Of a DNA stretch of 64,000 nucleotides, positions 34,601-46,749 are shown one piece after another. The position numbers and the translations under genes were made by a program. Source of the DNA: Xiphophorus maculatus (Eukaryota > Chordata > Actinopteri > Cyprinodontiformes > Poeciliidae). The DNA lies in contig NC_036448.1 in assembly GCF_002775205.1 (NCBI RefSeq), forward strand, positions 5,110,572-5,174,571, in the 5' to 3' direction. The notes under the pieces are model-generated. The model worked only from the letters and a program-made list of their open reading frames with translations, was not told the DNA's origin and did no database searches. Numbering within the stretch: the stretch's first letter is position 1; each line of letters begins with the position of its first letter.

Positions 34601-37600
34601 ACCCGTGAAACAAAACAGTTACGGGTATTTTTAGATTTTTTATGTAAATATTCATTGCAATCAGGATGATCAAACCCAAATGGCATTGTAAGAAAATGTT
34701 TTGCTAGCATGCTAGCACTTTCCTTTATTTGGAGTGAACTTTACTTGGGCTGTGTGAGAGAAAAAGCCTGATGCTCACTCCAATAGAATTTATTCACAAA
34801 CCTGTATATGAAAGAATACACAGAGATTGAAATAAAATACTTCAAGCTACAAGAGAGACGTAACAAATGACACTGAAGTAGTGCTACACTTTAGCCAAGT
34901 TAAAATGTAGCTCCTGAGCTAGTAGGAGAATTTTTATGAGGCTAACAATAAACTGTCAAATTTTAAGATTTTTTTTTTCTATCTGGCATAGAAAATGTTT
35001 GTTAAAGGCTCACTCTATAAATTGCTTAATGTAATAAAATGAAGGAAACGGCTGCTTTGATTCTGCTTTACTTTAGCCTGTTTTAGCTAGGCTTACTGGC
35101 TAAAGCTGAGAGATTCTGTGTCATAGAACCTCATAGTTCTGTACAGCTAGCTAGTAAGCCTAGCTATTTTAACTAGCCTTACTAGCCAAACCAGCTAAAT
35201 CAGTACAATTCACTATAGCTGCTCTAGCTAGGCTTACTAGCTAAAGCAGGCCAGTAAGCCTAGCATATATTCCCTTAGATGCACAGTTTTGTAAAGTACG
35301 TTTTAAACTCTTCGCCTTTCGCTTGCTCTTTGCCTTTATGTAAACATTTACAAAGTTACTGGACAAGACCGATGACTCTTCAGTTCACTGTCAGATTGTT
35401 AGTCACGTTGTCCATTTTCCAGCTGGATCCTGTCCTTCACCGCCTGCTCCCCCTCTCTCTTATCATGCTTTTCCGTCAGGCCCGTTCAGAGACTGCCAGG
35501 AGGCGCAGGAGGCCGGCCACAGCACCAGCGGCATGTATCTGATCAAACCAGATGAGGCGGAGAGGCCGGTGCAAGCCTGGTGTGAACAGGATATAGACAA
35601 CGGAGGTTGGACGGTTATCCAGTGCCGGAGAGATGGATCAGTGAACTTCTTCAGGAACTGGGACAGCTACAAGGTGATGACAGCAGTATTTCCTCCAACT
35701 CTTTCAAAAATAACAGCTCTGCTGTTATTTGAGCTTTCCTAGGGAGCCGAGGGGTCTTTGAGATAATTACCTTCAGGTCTCAAGTCCTTCTGTTACCATA
35801 AAACACAATGTTTTGAGATTCCCAACATGAAACTGTAGCCGTCCCAATGAGAAAGGCATGTTTCACGTCTTTCCAAAACCACTTCTACTATAGAGCCTCC
35901 CCACTGAGCGGCCCAGCACAGTGAGCATATAGAGGCTCTGTGAGAACGAGGAGTACACCGCTGCTGACAGCTGCAACAATCCAGCGTTCCACTCAGTCTG
36001 GCCAGCATCATGCGCTGGTAACTGGCAGCTAAATTGCTCTCCTCAACGCTGAATTGTCTCTGCACTCTACCACAAGACCAAAACCGTAACCATCTCACAC
36101 ACACACACACACTGAACCATGCTGAAATCCTATTTCATTCATCATCTGCTGGCTCACAATTCATCCACATTCATAAACCTCAACTTTTTTTCTTTTTTTT
36201 TTCCAAGTGGAGTGTTTTTGAGACTGGTGCAGGGCGTTGGCGTTTTTGAACTTTCTCACATTTTTGCCACATTATAACCGTAGAGGTTAACAAGATTTAA
36301 CAGAAATTGAATGTGATGGACATAAAAAAAAAAAGATAAACCTAACTATATAAAGTTATGGATGATTCTGAAGTTGAAGGAAGAGGATCAATTTGATCGA
36401 AAATTGATCCTCTAGTGGATTTGCATTTCTCCACAATTAATGTTTTGCACTGTAAAAACACAAAATCTTACCAAGTATTTCTGGTCTAGTTTCTAGTGCA
36501 AATATCTTGATATACTTGGAATAAGCAAGATGTTGGAACTTGCTTTGATTATTTCACTTAAAACAAGACATTTGTCCCATGTTATGCATGAAGTTATCTG
36601 CCAGTGGGACTTGTTCTTCTTTATTCATCTTAAGGAATTATTTACTTAAAATCAGATTGTATATCTTGACAAGAAGTTACTGGTGAAGTTAGTTTTGTCT
36701 ATTTTTCAGTGTACTAAGATATTTGCACTAGAAACTTTTCCAAAATGCCTTAAGATTTTGTGTTTTTGCAGTGTACCCATTCTTTCCAAAATTGTTCAAG
36801 CTCAGTTAGATTAGAAGGAGTCCATTTATAAATAACAATTTTCAGTTTTGTCCCAGATTCTCAATTGATTTTGCGTCTGGGCTTTGACTGGGCCTTTCTG
36901 ACACGTGATCTGGATAATGAATTTAATAGTTCGACATTACTAAAACCTTGGGGTATGTTTTATCGTCTACGTTCAAAACCGCTTGGCTTCATGACCCGGT
37001 ATCAGAATTCTGAATACAGGCGCTTATTTTATTTCATAAACTCTTCAGCATTGCTTTCTTCTAAATTTCATAGGTTAAGGTGGTAATCTTTTGTCACCAT
37101 GTGTTCTTTGCTCTTTGAAGTTCTCCTGAATTACAGAAGCACAACCAAAACTCTTCCACAAGAAGTTTTATGTTCCCAGATAATCACCGCCTTTCCAAAC
37201 TCCTCGGGGACCCGGATGAATACACAACACGCGTTATTTCCTGTGATCTCATTGTAACCGTCCCTGTAATCTTCCTTTGATCCAGAGCGGCTTTGGCAAC
37301 ATAGACGGGGAGTACTGGCTCGGCCTTGAGGCTATCTACAAGCTGGGGAGGCAGGGAGACTACAAGCTCCTGGTGGAGATGGAGGACTGGATGGACAAGA
37401 AGGTGTACGCGCAGTACAACAGCTTCCACCTGGAGCCCGAGAGCGAGGGCTACCGCCTGCGGCTGGGCACCTACCAGGGCAATGCGGGGGACTCCCTCAG
37501 CAGCCACAACGGCAAACAGTTCACCGCTCTGGATCGAGACAAGGACGCCTTCTCAGGTCGGTCATACTGGGATGTCTTCTTTATAGAAGCATTGCATTTT

Positions 37601-40525
37601 ACTGTTTACATCTTGTCAAAGACGATGCTTTGACTTGCCATCCGTGGCCGCGCTGCAGAACAGTTCTGTTAACTAAATGAAACCTGGACATGTGGGTGTT
37701 ATTAATTTTGTGCGCTGCGCCACAGCAAAGGGAGGAATAAAGCAGGAAAACTGTTGAAGAACAACTCAAAAACTGTTTTTTACGTTTATTGCGCTGTTCA
37801 TATTGGTCTCGATGTTTGCGGTTTTTTGGAGGGCAACGCAAAAACTCGACGTCATTCAAAGCAAATATATTACCTTGACATTAACAATCATCCGGGTAAT
37901 GATGGACAGGGAGAGTCTGACTAAAACTAACTGGATGTCATACAAATTCTGGGGCTGATTATGTGTCTCTGCTTATGTCCAAGCCCAAATGAGCAACGTT
38001 CAAAAACGAGCCCTAGAAACCCCAACTCGTGACTCATTCAATTTGCAAGCGACTTTAGACAAAACAAGCCCAAATTCGTTAATAGTCAGACTTGGCGACA
38101 GAAACTCAAAATAGTTTCTGTTTTTACAGCAACATAACGCACATCTCTCTCCTCCCTCCATCGTTTGCATTTCTGTCACGGCGATCAGCTGCTGCTGTCG
38201 CATAGAAACGGCGGTCACTCCAAGACGGGTAGAGGAGATAAAATTAAATTCCAGAAGAAAATAGTTACGCGCAGTAACGCACAGTGATTTGGATAAGTAA
38301 CTTTAGTCTGATTACTGGATTTGAAAAAGCAACGCGTTAGATTACTCGTTACTGAAAAATGTGGTCCGACGTCAGTAAAGCGTTACTTTGTAGCGCATTA
38401 CTGACATCACTGTCCACGAGAATTCAACACCAAAAGACATGTGAGCATTTCAAACACAAAGAACAGAACATTCAGTCCTTTATAGTTTTATGTTTTCAGC
38501 CCTGATGTTTTATTTTGCGATTATTAATAAGTGATCGTCTGAACACAGCGGCGGTTGATTAGCTAATTTAAACAGCTGCTCTGCTGATGATCTTGTCAGA
38601 GAGCTGGGGTCCGGCTTGCTTTATTAGTTTTAACTGAACCAAATTCTGCAGCACATCTACATGTAAAGGTTGTCAAAGTCAAGCTAGCACAGCTGAACCT
38701 CTTACCTCTCAATCCCTTTTCAAAACTTTTCACTGACCTGTAAAATGAGACACCCTTAGATCTTATCTAGTTGTCTTCGTGTTGGTAATTAGTAGCAAAG
38801 CACTACATCCTTTTTTTCTTTCACGTGTCATGTGAAACTTTACTATTTAGCATGTTATCCTGTCAACTGGACAGCTAAAACCAATGGTAGTCATTGTCGG
38901 CGAGCAGTTTTTATGCTCGCCAAAGAGTTCTTAATCTCTTAAATTAGTGGGAGGGTCTAAAAGTTATCAAAGCAATCTTAACAATTTCAAATACACACAT
39001 TTATTGCACATATTGGTTCCAAGCCAACTTAAATAATAACTGACTAAAGAAACCTAAGCTGATAGAACCTATGAATGAATATTCTACATAAATGACCAGA
39101 ACACTAGTTTGTTGTTCTTTTTTAGGTCCTCCATAGACAACCATGGCATGTTTTTAAGCTTAAGCTGAAACATGTTGGCATCAAAACATATTTTGTTAAG
39201 CTTGGTGAAGTCCTTGTTTAAATTAGTTTGATTTGGAAGTGCCGGTTTGGCAGTCTGGATTATAAACCAGAATTTTATGACTCGCCAAGCATGCAAAGTC
39301 AGAAAAATTAAAACAGATTAAAAGGACTTCATGAGAATTTTCTTTTTCTGTGCTAAGAAGTTTTCTTTTGCCTACGCACAAGTTTTGTTTTATAAAGAAA
39401 TTTGAGCTATTTCTACTGATTTCTGTAAATTACGCTTAACGTACCTTTCACAAACTCTACATAAACTCAGGTTCAAATAATTCTCCACCGAGGAGGACAG
39501 CCTCGACAATGCATTCTTACTTTGATCTCGGCGATCGATATTTATGAAGCTGAAAATCTCCACCACATTGGGATCGGCTTCATACAACTTTTCATCTGCA
39601 GGCAGATCATTGATAGAAGCAGATAAAATATGTACTGAAAATGAACGAGAACACTCCAAAAAGTCCACAAAGCACAAATCCCAGTAAGCTATTCAGATAA
39701 AAAAAATAAATAAATAAAATCAACTTGTAATTGTACTGATCACACACGCTTTGTAAATTACTGTATTCGGTTGTAATTTATATTTCAGCACTCTAACATG
39801 GAGGTAGGGTTGTTTATTGTGGAAAACAGTGGAGAAGCATTGAAGTTCTGCTCCTGTTTTTCTACACGGACCCTAAACGTCGTGGTTCGGGGCCCCCGCT
39901 CGCCTGGAATCCCAGGAAGCCTTCAGCAAAGCCTTCACTTCCTTTGGAAAACAAACAATGATCTCTCACTCAGATCCATGACCCTTTTTCATTCAGCGCT
40001 GAACGCATGCCAAAGCGCTCGAGGTGACAAGGAGATTATTTGCTGTCGGCGTAAAGTAAATAAGCTCTTTATGACTTTTTTTTTCCAAATTGTGTTTGAC
40101 TCTTTGGGACTCAGTCATGCTTGACCTCAGTCAACACTGTTGATCCCCTCAAGCTCCACAAATAGAGGTCAGATTAGTGAAGGAGCACAACGTTGGGTTT
40201 TAGACATCTTATCAAGGCAACTTTCTTCTTTGAAAGAAACGTAGTTTTTCTGCTGACTTTTTGTAAAACATTTTATCAAACAAACCCTCTTGCCCATTAA
40301 CTTTTTCTTCCTCCTGATTCCCTTTAACCCATAACAGGTAACTGTGCCCATTTCCATAAAGGAGGCTGGTGGTACAACGCCTGTGGCCAAGCCAACCTCA
40401 ACGGTGTCTGGTACACCGGAGGAGTGTACCGCAGCAAATTCCAGGACGGCATCTTCTGGGCCGACTACGGCGGGGGTTTCTACTCCATGAAGTCTGTCCG
40501 CATGCTGATCCGGCCCATAGACTGA
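31622..40525 (+). CDS. angptl1: Angiopoietin-like protein 1
   Basis: Secreted angiopoietin-related glycoprotein. The family acts on vascular and other cells, with ANGPTL1 described as anti-angiogenic. Coding exons 31622-32420, 35480-35673, 37286-37556 and 40338-40525 join in frame to 483 aa (human about 491). The start is the ATG in ACCATGG; an acceptor TTTTACAG at 31,584 just upstream indicates a 5' UTR intron. Residues 1-24 form a signal peptide (LLLGLSLW core). RIRR at 31-34 could be a proprotein-convertase site. A KCSYTFLVPEQKITGPIC block (44-61) and a coiled coil (about 80-200, with RKESRNMNSRVTQLYMQLLH) follow. The fibrinogen-like domain begins near residue 267 and includes HNGKQFTALDRDKD and GGWWYNACG, ending MLIRPID. 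N-glycosylation sequons are NAT, NQS and NFS. It matches ANGPTL1 rather than ANGPTL2 in PPLVQVVP, KLVVDVDGN and the RPID end. Oddity: a fifth cysteine at residue 315 of the fibrinogen domain. Confidence 0.95.
32540..32860. repeat. Degenerate repeat built on AATCTCAGAAA / TTTCTGAGATT modules
   Basis: In angptl1 intron 1. The short motif and its reverse complement recur several times over 300 bases ('gattaatctcagaaa', 'tttctgagattg', 'gattaatctcagtaat', 'tttctgagtttc'). This suggests decayed tandem or fold-back structure. No terminal repeats could be fixed. Confidence 0.45.
35060..35280. repeat. AGCTAGGCTTACTAGCTAAAGC inverted/direct repeat cluster
   Basis: Variants of 'agctaggcttac' and its reverse complement 'gtaagcctagct' alternate about six times in 220 bases, so the strand could fold into hairpins. 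It lies in angptl1 intron 1, about 200 bases before the exon at 35,480. No function is evident. Confidence 0.6.
36240..37150 (+). mobile_element. Large dispersed repeat copy interrupted by a fold-back element
   Basis: Left part 'cacatttttgccacattata'. The right part resumes after 36,773 with 'tacccattctttccaaaatt', then 'gggctttgactgggcctttc'. The intervening 36,448-36,773 is a separate palindromic element. It lies in angptl1 intron 2. Confidence 0.6.
36448..36773. mobile_element. Fold-back (palindromic) DNA element
   Basis: The left arm is CACTGTAAAAACACAAAATC..TTTCTAGTGCAAATATCTT. The right arm is its reverse complement, ..AAGATATTTGCACTAGAAAC..GATTTTGTGTTTTTGCAGTG. The arms extend for roughly 70 bases each with mismatches. 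Related copies lie at about 114-300 and 58,455-58,820. Non-coding. Confidence 0.8.
38225..38415. repeat. Short dispersed repeat with GTAACGC modules
   Basis: In angptl1 intron 3. Contains 'gcgcagtaacgcacagtgat', 'gcaacgcgttagattactcg' and 'agcgttactttgtagcgcat', modules I associate with a common fish MITE. The boundaries are a guess. Confidence 0.4.
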
Positions 40526-40719
40526 GGCTGCTGGGCCGTCACATTCAAGACTCACTGTTTACGTTGCTGCGCTATATGGTACATCTGCAGCGAGAGGTCG
40601 ATCGCGGACGGACAAACTCAGCCAAGGGAAAGAGGCCGAGCATCGGTTTGCGGGAACAGACGCAAAACTCTGCCCATACGGGGATTTAGGGACACGAATC
40701 TGTATCACACATAACTTTG

Positions 40720-41160
40720 TAAAGCGACAAAAAGTTACGAGTTCTTGAACTTTTAAGCATTTTGTGTGATGCCACAACCACAAACTTCAACATGTTTGTT
40801 TTCATAAATCAAAGTAGTGCATCTAATAGTTGTAATGTAGGAAAATAATACACGGTTTTCATATTACTTACAAATTAAAAACTGAAAAATGTAGCAACCA
40901 TTTGTTTTGAGCTCCGTTTACTCTGACATCTATACATAAAATTCAAATGTGGAAGATTTTTTGACCAGTGCCAAACATCAGCTGCGGCAGAAACCAGTGC
41001 AAATTTTATTGATGTATTGTCCATCTTCTGGTAGAACATCACTAAATTTGTAGCCAGAGGTACAAAGGGATGTGTTAGGATGTCCCAGTCAAAGTCCAAA
41101 CCAATTAGGAAAACACAAAAAATGTACTTTAAAACACGTCCTCCATTCATCAATCATTTA
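40720..41160 (-). repeat. Dispersed repeat copy downstream of angptl1
   Basis: Contains 'gatgtcccagtcaaagtcca', the reverse complement of the family's 'ggactttgactggg' phrase, and 'ccacaaccacaaacttcaac', which recurs at 22,990. An ATTAAA at 40,874-40,879 inside it might serve as an angptl1 polyadenylation signal, but no canonical AATAAA is seen nearby. Confidence 0.5.
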
Positions 41161-41420
41161 AACCCACTTGTCCTTGTCCAGTGATTATTGGGCAAGAGGC
41201 TTGGTACACCCAAGACCGGATGCCAATTTATTTAATAAGTTACAGGGAACTGGCCCAACAGTCATATTTCTGGACTCTAGGAGGAAGCAGTTGGACTCTG
41301 GGACAATCCACACAGGCAGAACTCTGTGCAGAAAAACCCAAGACTGGGATTTGAACCCAAGTCTTTCTGTCCTCAAGGCAACAGCCGCACTGACTGTAAA
41401 ATCGCGCAAATTGTAGTTAC
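41160..41420 (-). repeat. Common fish dispersed repeat, reverse copy
   Basis: Text such as 'ggactctaggaggaagcagt', 'gaactctgtgcagaaaaacc' and 'gggatttgaacccaagtc' mirrors the repeat split around 25,519-26,096. Non-coding. Confidence 0.55.
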
Positions 41421-43330
41421 GAAAATCCACACGATAATTTAGAAAAGAACCGAGTTTTCCGTTAAAAACATTTCTTGCGCTAGGATGAGGTGGTTTTTCA
41501 GCCGTGTCGAAGTAAGTGTGTTTCGCAAAACTGAGTCGTGTGATCAACAACTGGATGTCGCTGCTGGCGGAAAATGGTAAGAAGACGACAGGAAGTGGTT
41601 GGAGGATGATGGTGCAGTATGTTTTGTAATGACTTATCCCGTGAAATATTCGTGTGTGATTTCAATCGCTCGTCTTATTTCATGGAAACGCAGCAGTTGC
41701 GAAATTGCGTTTTTTGACATCAGAGGACTATTGTAATGGAAAGGGAGCTGATGCTACCGACTGTACCACCATCTAAGGTGACTGAGTTGGAGCTACTTTG
41801 TAAAAAAAAGAATTGATAGATATTTACTGGTTTTTAAAAAAACAACAACATGAAAACCATGTACAATACATAGTTTGTGGTTGTTGCTTGACAAAATGTG
41901 AAAAAGTTGAAAGAGTATGAATAACCTTCCAAGGCCCTGCATGTTAAAAGGCAAAAGATATTTCAGAGAGTATTCAAGTCTATAGCTTTGCTGGTACTAA
42001 CGTCACATGATCCGAATGCAACTTCACCTACCTCACCAAGGTAAACGTCTGGTGCTAACAAGAGTTTCCGCTTTTACTTAGCTTCAGGTACAAAGAGCTG
42101 GAAAATACACTGTGTTGAAAGCTGCACAGATAAACTACACACACTTTTCCTGAAGCAGCACATTTTAATTTCATAATGTTTTTAATTGAGATCCCTACCC
42201 TTAAAACAAACTTTCCGCTGCAGGCTAAAGTACTTTGTCCGAGTGCAGATGACCGGAACGTATAATTTATGCTTACAATTAAGTTATCATAACAGTGAAA
42301 AAGGGCCAGGTGTCCTTTGAGAGCAGGAAACGATCCCGTAGAAAAACAGGAGCCGTTTCCTCCTGCTGTAAATGGGACAATCATTCTCAAAGTGTGCGCG
42401 CTCATATGGAAATTGTTCTTGTGTGTTTTTCTCGTTCGGACTTTGATTAAAGTTCAGTATGACTCTGGGAAAGGCAAGCGTTGTTGAGAGGAGGGCGAGG
42501 GAGTGTGGGGGAGGTGGAATTAAGTCTTGCTTTGCGTGGTTTTGGAGATGGAAAAATATGCGTACCAGGCAAATTGAGAGTTTTAAGCGCTGGGACAGAC
42601 AACGGAAAACACATTTCTGAAGAAAAACAAAAAAAAACCCAGACTGGATGGAGGGAGGAAGATGAATGGGAATGGAATCAGTCCAAATTTCCATGTTTGT
42701 TTTTTTTTCTTTCTTCACAGTAGCCTACCTGCCACCCCTGAATCCCGCCTTTTAATACATTCTTTCCCCTCAGGGGAGGATCTCTTTGACTTTTGGTGGA
42801 GAGATCTCGCATGGATTAAGTCATGGGTCCCCGTGCAGCGATCAGCTGGAAACCTGTCAGGGGGAATCACGCCAGCAGACGGAAAAGATAAAACGTCGAG
42901 TCCATGTTGAACAGCAGAACTGCATAAAACACATTAAAGGCGAGCAGATCTGCAAATAGACCTAAACGCCGACCACAAGAGATCTCACACCCAGCAATGT
43001 AAGCCTCTTAACAAAGCAACAAAACACTCTATAAGAACTCTAGTCAGATTCATTAGGTCACCCAAGCATGTTTATGGAAAAACGCAAGCACTATTAGCAG
43101 TTGCATCATTTTCCTAAAACTGAAGCACAATAAAAGCTGAGAGCGGTGACTCACTCTCCTCTGAAAAACAACTTTGTGCAAGAAACAGACACAAAATACA
43201 ATCACGCCTGTTTGGCCTCTGTTCTCGGCACATGACATGTTTTCAGTTCGCACATGCACATAATGTTCCTCTCCATTGCGGCGAGAAAAGCTTTTACTCA
43301 GTCTTCATCAAAATCAAATATTATCAACTA

Positions 43331-43770
43331 GCCTGCTGCAGGATGTAAAAGCAGAAACAACTGTCAGAACTCATCTCCAACCAAAATAGTAAAATAGTGG
43401 CTACATAGCTTAGTAAAAAACTAATGCAATGTTTATTGTGTTAGTGACTGTAGTGGCTACTTAGCCATTAACTAAGTAGCCACTACTGGCTACTTAGCTA
43501 ATGGCTACTTAGGCTTTAGCTAACCTGGATGGTTAGCTAATGGCTGTGCGTGTGACAGTTTGGCCTAAACCCTACTGTATTGTTTCTGAAAAACCCAAGG
43601 GGTTTGCAGTTACAATACATTAGCTAATAGCTACTTAGCCGCAGCTACCTAGCTTAGTAAATCAGGGGCATAGCAATTGACTAAGGATAGTTCAAGGAGC
43701 CTGCCGTAGGATGTAAAAGCAGAAACAACTCTCAGAACTCATCTTCAACCAAAAAAGTACAATAGTAAAA
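43331..43770 (+). repeat. Duplicated 70-base block flanking a TAGC-rich stretch
   Basis: 43,331-43,398 and 43,699-43,770 share 'ggatgtaaaagcagaaacaa' and 'cagaactcatct.caaccaaa' with few differences. Between them 'gctacttagctaatggctac' and its inverse occur repeatedly. This looks like a local tandem duplication or a long-terminal-like pair. No coding sequence. Confidence 0.7.
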
Positions 43771-45539
43771 TACAAGTTTCATTTATAAAAAATAAAGTAT
43801 GTTTAGCACCTGTGGGAAGGTTATTTTTAAAGGGTATCTTTCATTTGACAAATGAGTCTCATTGGAACGTAGACTGCAATTTATTGAACATAACTGTAAA
43901 ATGATGCAATACTACATCTCATTTAAATGTGTGTATACATTCTTGTTATACATCTGCAAGCTTTGCGAAAGCCATTCAGGACGCCCAACGTAAGTTTACC
44001 AAAGGGACTCAATGCCATCCAGTTGGGAGTTAAGTCCATTTCTCAACCAGCCGACCCAAAATGTCACTCTCAAGACAATTGGTTAGGATTTTCAAGAACA
44101 ACCCAAGCAGTACCAAGTTTTCATCCAAATACAGACTAGAAGCCACTGGAAGAACTACTCTCACAGTCCACGGTGAGAGAAATATTACATTACCGTGGAC
44201 AGAAAGGAAGTTAGTAAGGAAAGAATCTCCTGCTTCAAAAATCAACATTAACTAACTTGATTGGGTCTGACCTAAACCCTACTGAAAATTTGTAAGCTAT
44301 ACTTAAAAAAACCCCCATACATTCCAGAAACCAAATGTTTTTAATGAGAAAAGTGGTGAAATATCCAGCTGGAATGAAATCCTGCTGAAAAGTGAGGTAC
44401 AGGTTTGTGCTGCCTCAGTCCTAGAGCTGGATCAAAATTGGGTGCAGGTGGGTATGAGTCAATCTGCACACAAAGTGAGTCAAACACTCTCGGGGAAGAA
44501 CCGTTTGAAGGAAAGGGTGTAACCTTCATCACTTGTCTGAGAAGACATAAACACGGCCAGAGAGGCACAGAATGAATAGCATGATGATGAGTGTCGGACT
44601 GCAGGGGGGGCTTCACTCGAACAGCAGGTCCTCGTCTGTCTCCTCCTCTCAGCGATGGGTCTTTCTGAAGCATTACTACTGTGCTTCAGAAAATACAATA
44701 ATGGACAGCAGAAGACTGGTGGATAGTCTTTTCCACCAACAATGCTCCTCTTTGTAGCATCTCGTAAATAATTTGTCCAAAGAAGGAAAGGTGAGCCCAA
44801 CCAAATATCCTGCGGTGTGCCAACAGAGCAGTATCTTAATACAGTCCATGTGTGCTTACTAACAATTCTGGCCAAGAATTAGAGTTAGGTCAAATTTTCC
44901 TCCCAGAGCGTCTTAAGCTGTACCTCCAGTTTGACAGGAGTCTACCTGTGGTGAACTCAGCCGATTGAACATGATTTGGAATGGAATCTGAGTCCAATTG
45001 GGTCTCACGGTCAACAGCACAATTCAGAGTTGAAGATGAGCAGTAAAATCAAATGAATAATCTACAGTGCATCAAGACTAGATTGTCAAACCACACGTTT
45101 GAGAAATAGTATCCAACTTTTGGCAGCAGAGAACGTCCCCAGAAGCCTTTTGGTCTCAATCGCTTGAAAACGGTAGATGCTTAGAGTCACCAGGTTTTGA
45201 CCCAGATCTGCCTGCCAGGCCAAAATATGTAATCAGCAAAGAGGCCAGAGGTCTGGAATCCAAATTACCATTTTTATAAAGACCAACAAGTGGCTGCCTA
45301 CCGACACTGGTCATCCACTATCCCTTGGGTGTGCCAAGCTTGTAGTGTTTCAACAAACACAAAGTCATGGTTGTGAATAACTTCAAGATCAACACTAGGA
45401 GTTAACATCCATTTCCGCAGAGGGAACGTAAAAGTTTCAACTCTGCAAAAATCAAGTTTTTGAATAATTTGGATATAGTAGTGATGAAAGTATGTGAATT
45501 GGTTTCATAAAGTGTTAACATACTCCAAAAAGTTAGGAA

Positions 45540-45985
45540 AATATCTTCTGCTCTCTGGCAGATAATCTGTGAAAAGACCGAGCTCCTCCACCTTCTTCGA
45601 GTGCTACTACTGCTAATGGCCGAGAAACAACTTACTGTTCCAGGAAAAGCGTTTATCCGCCATCATCGGTGGCCACGCTAACTAGCAGTACTAGCTGTAG
45701 CGTAGCAGAGAGCAAGGTGGAGGTTGTGAGCATACACGGGGGTGATTGACTGTGCTAGGACCCTTTCCCCTGGCTCTGATTGAGTAGCTCCATCGAGTAG
45801 CTTCGATGGAACTATGTATTTTTGCAGGACCATGTGGAGAAGTCAAAGGAGCTCACTTTTCTTCCACAGATTATCTGTTTCATATTACACTGTCACAACA
45901 TAGAGATAGTTTTAGCAAATTTGAAAAAACGTTTTTTTTTTTATATATATGTTTTTATATAAACGTTACATACACTACCTTTAAA
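45540..45985 (+). repeat. Dispersed non-coding repeat, copy 2
   Basis: Same module order as 6,090-6,540, ending near 'tacatacactaccttta'. An internal T-rich and TATA stretch differs between copies. Confidence 0.6.
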
Positions 45986-46749
45986 TCTCTCCTTGTAATT
46001 AGGAATGAACAGGCAGCTTCCTCTAATAGGTCTACTTTGGTGCTCTGTTAGCGATGGGGTGGCGCGTGGCTTGCTCTATAACTACTGGAGCTGTTGGTCC
46101 ATTTTTCCACTTACTTCGCCCAGCACACAGGCTGAGCCTTTGCATTTTAAACGACATGGAAATGCACGGGTAGCCCACGAAAACCAAGCCCCTGCACAGC
46201 CCAGACCCTGGAACAGTGAAGGTGACATCCTTGGCTCCCTTGAAAGGACCGCACTCACCACCTCCGATCGCTGGCCGACAGACGGAGGATGGCCGACCGC
46301 CGCTGCGGTGTGGTCCTCCGAGAAACGCTGCAGGTTTCTGAGCTGAAAGCAACCCCTTGTCGCCGAGAGGAGCTTCCCGTCTCCAGAGTTTACCGCAGGG
46401 CTCGGAAGATGTTGGGACGGTTCTCTGCCAGAAAAAGGTCCGCTGTTGTAGCGAATAAATGTGAGAGAAACTCATTACCCCTCCAAAGTGCAGTGGAGAG
46501 TCTAACGGCAAAATCAACAGACAGGATGTGGAAGATGTTTTCTTTAAAAATTTCTACCCTGATGGGCATGGTGAAAAAAGAAAAAAAAATCTGTGGAAGT
46601 GAGTCCTGCCTTAGAGTTAAGACATTACCAGAAACCTATACGAAAAAAGGACAATTATGTGGAGGGTTCTGGAAAAGGCTCACTTTAGAGCCGAGAGGTT
46701 CAGTTCTCACTCTCAGTACTTAGTAGAGCCAGTCATTTATCTGTGAATA

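Noticed and set aside
44341..44875. Overlapping open frames of 110 and 131 aa
   Set aside because: The region has the feel of a degraded transposon, but no transposase motif (such as a DDE triad context) could be identified. Left unannotated as a gene.
46032..46723. Overlapping 161-aa (minus) and 144-aa (plus) open frames
   Set aside because: Overlapping on both strands, in repeat-like sequence, with no recognisable domain and no splice context. They may be remnants of a DNA transposon, but I cannot show it.
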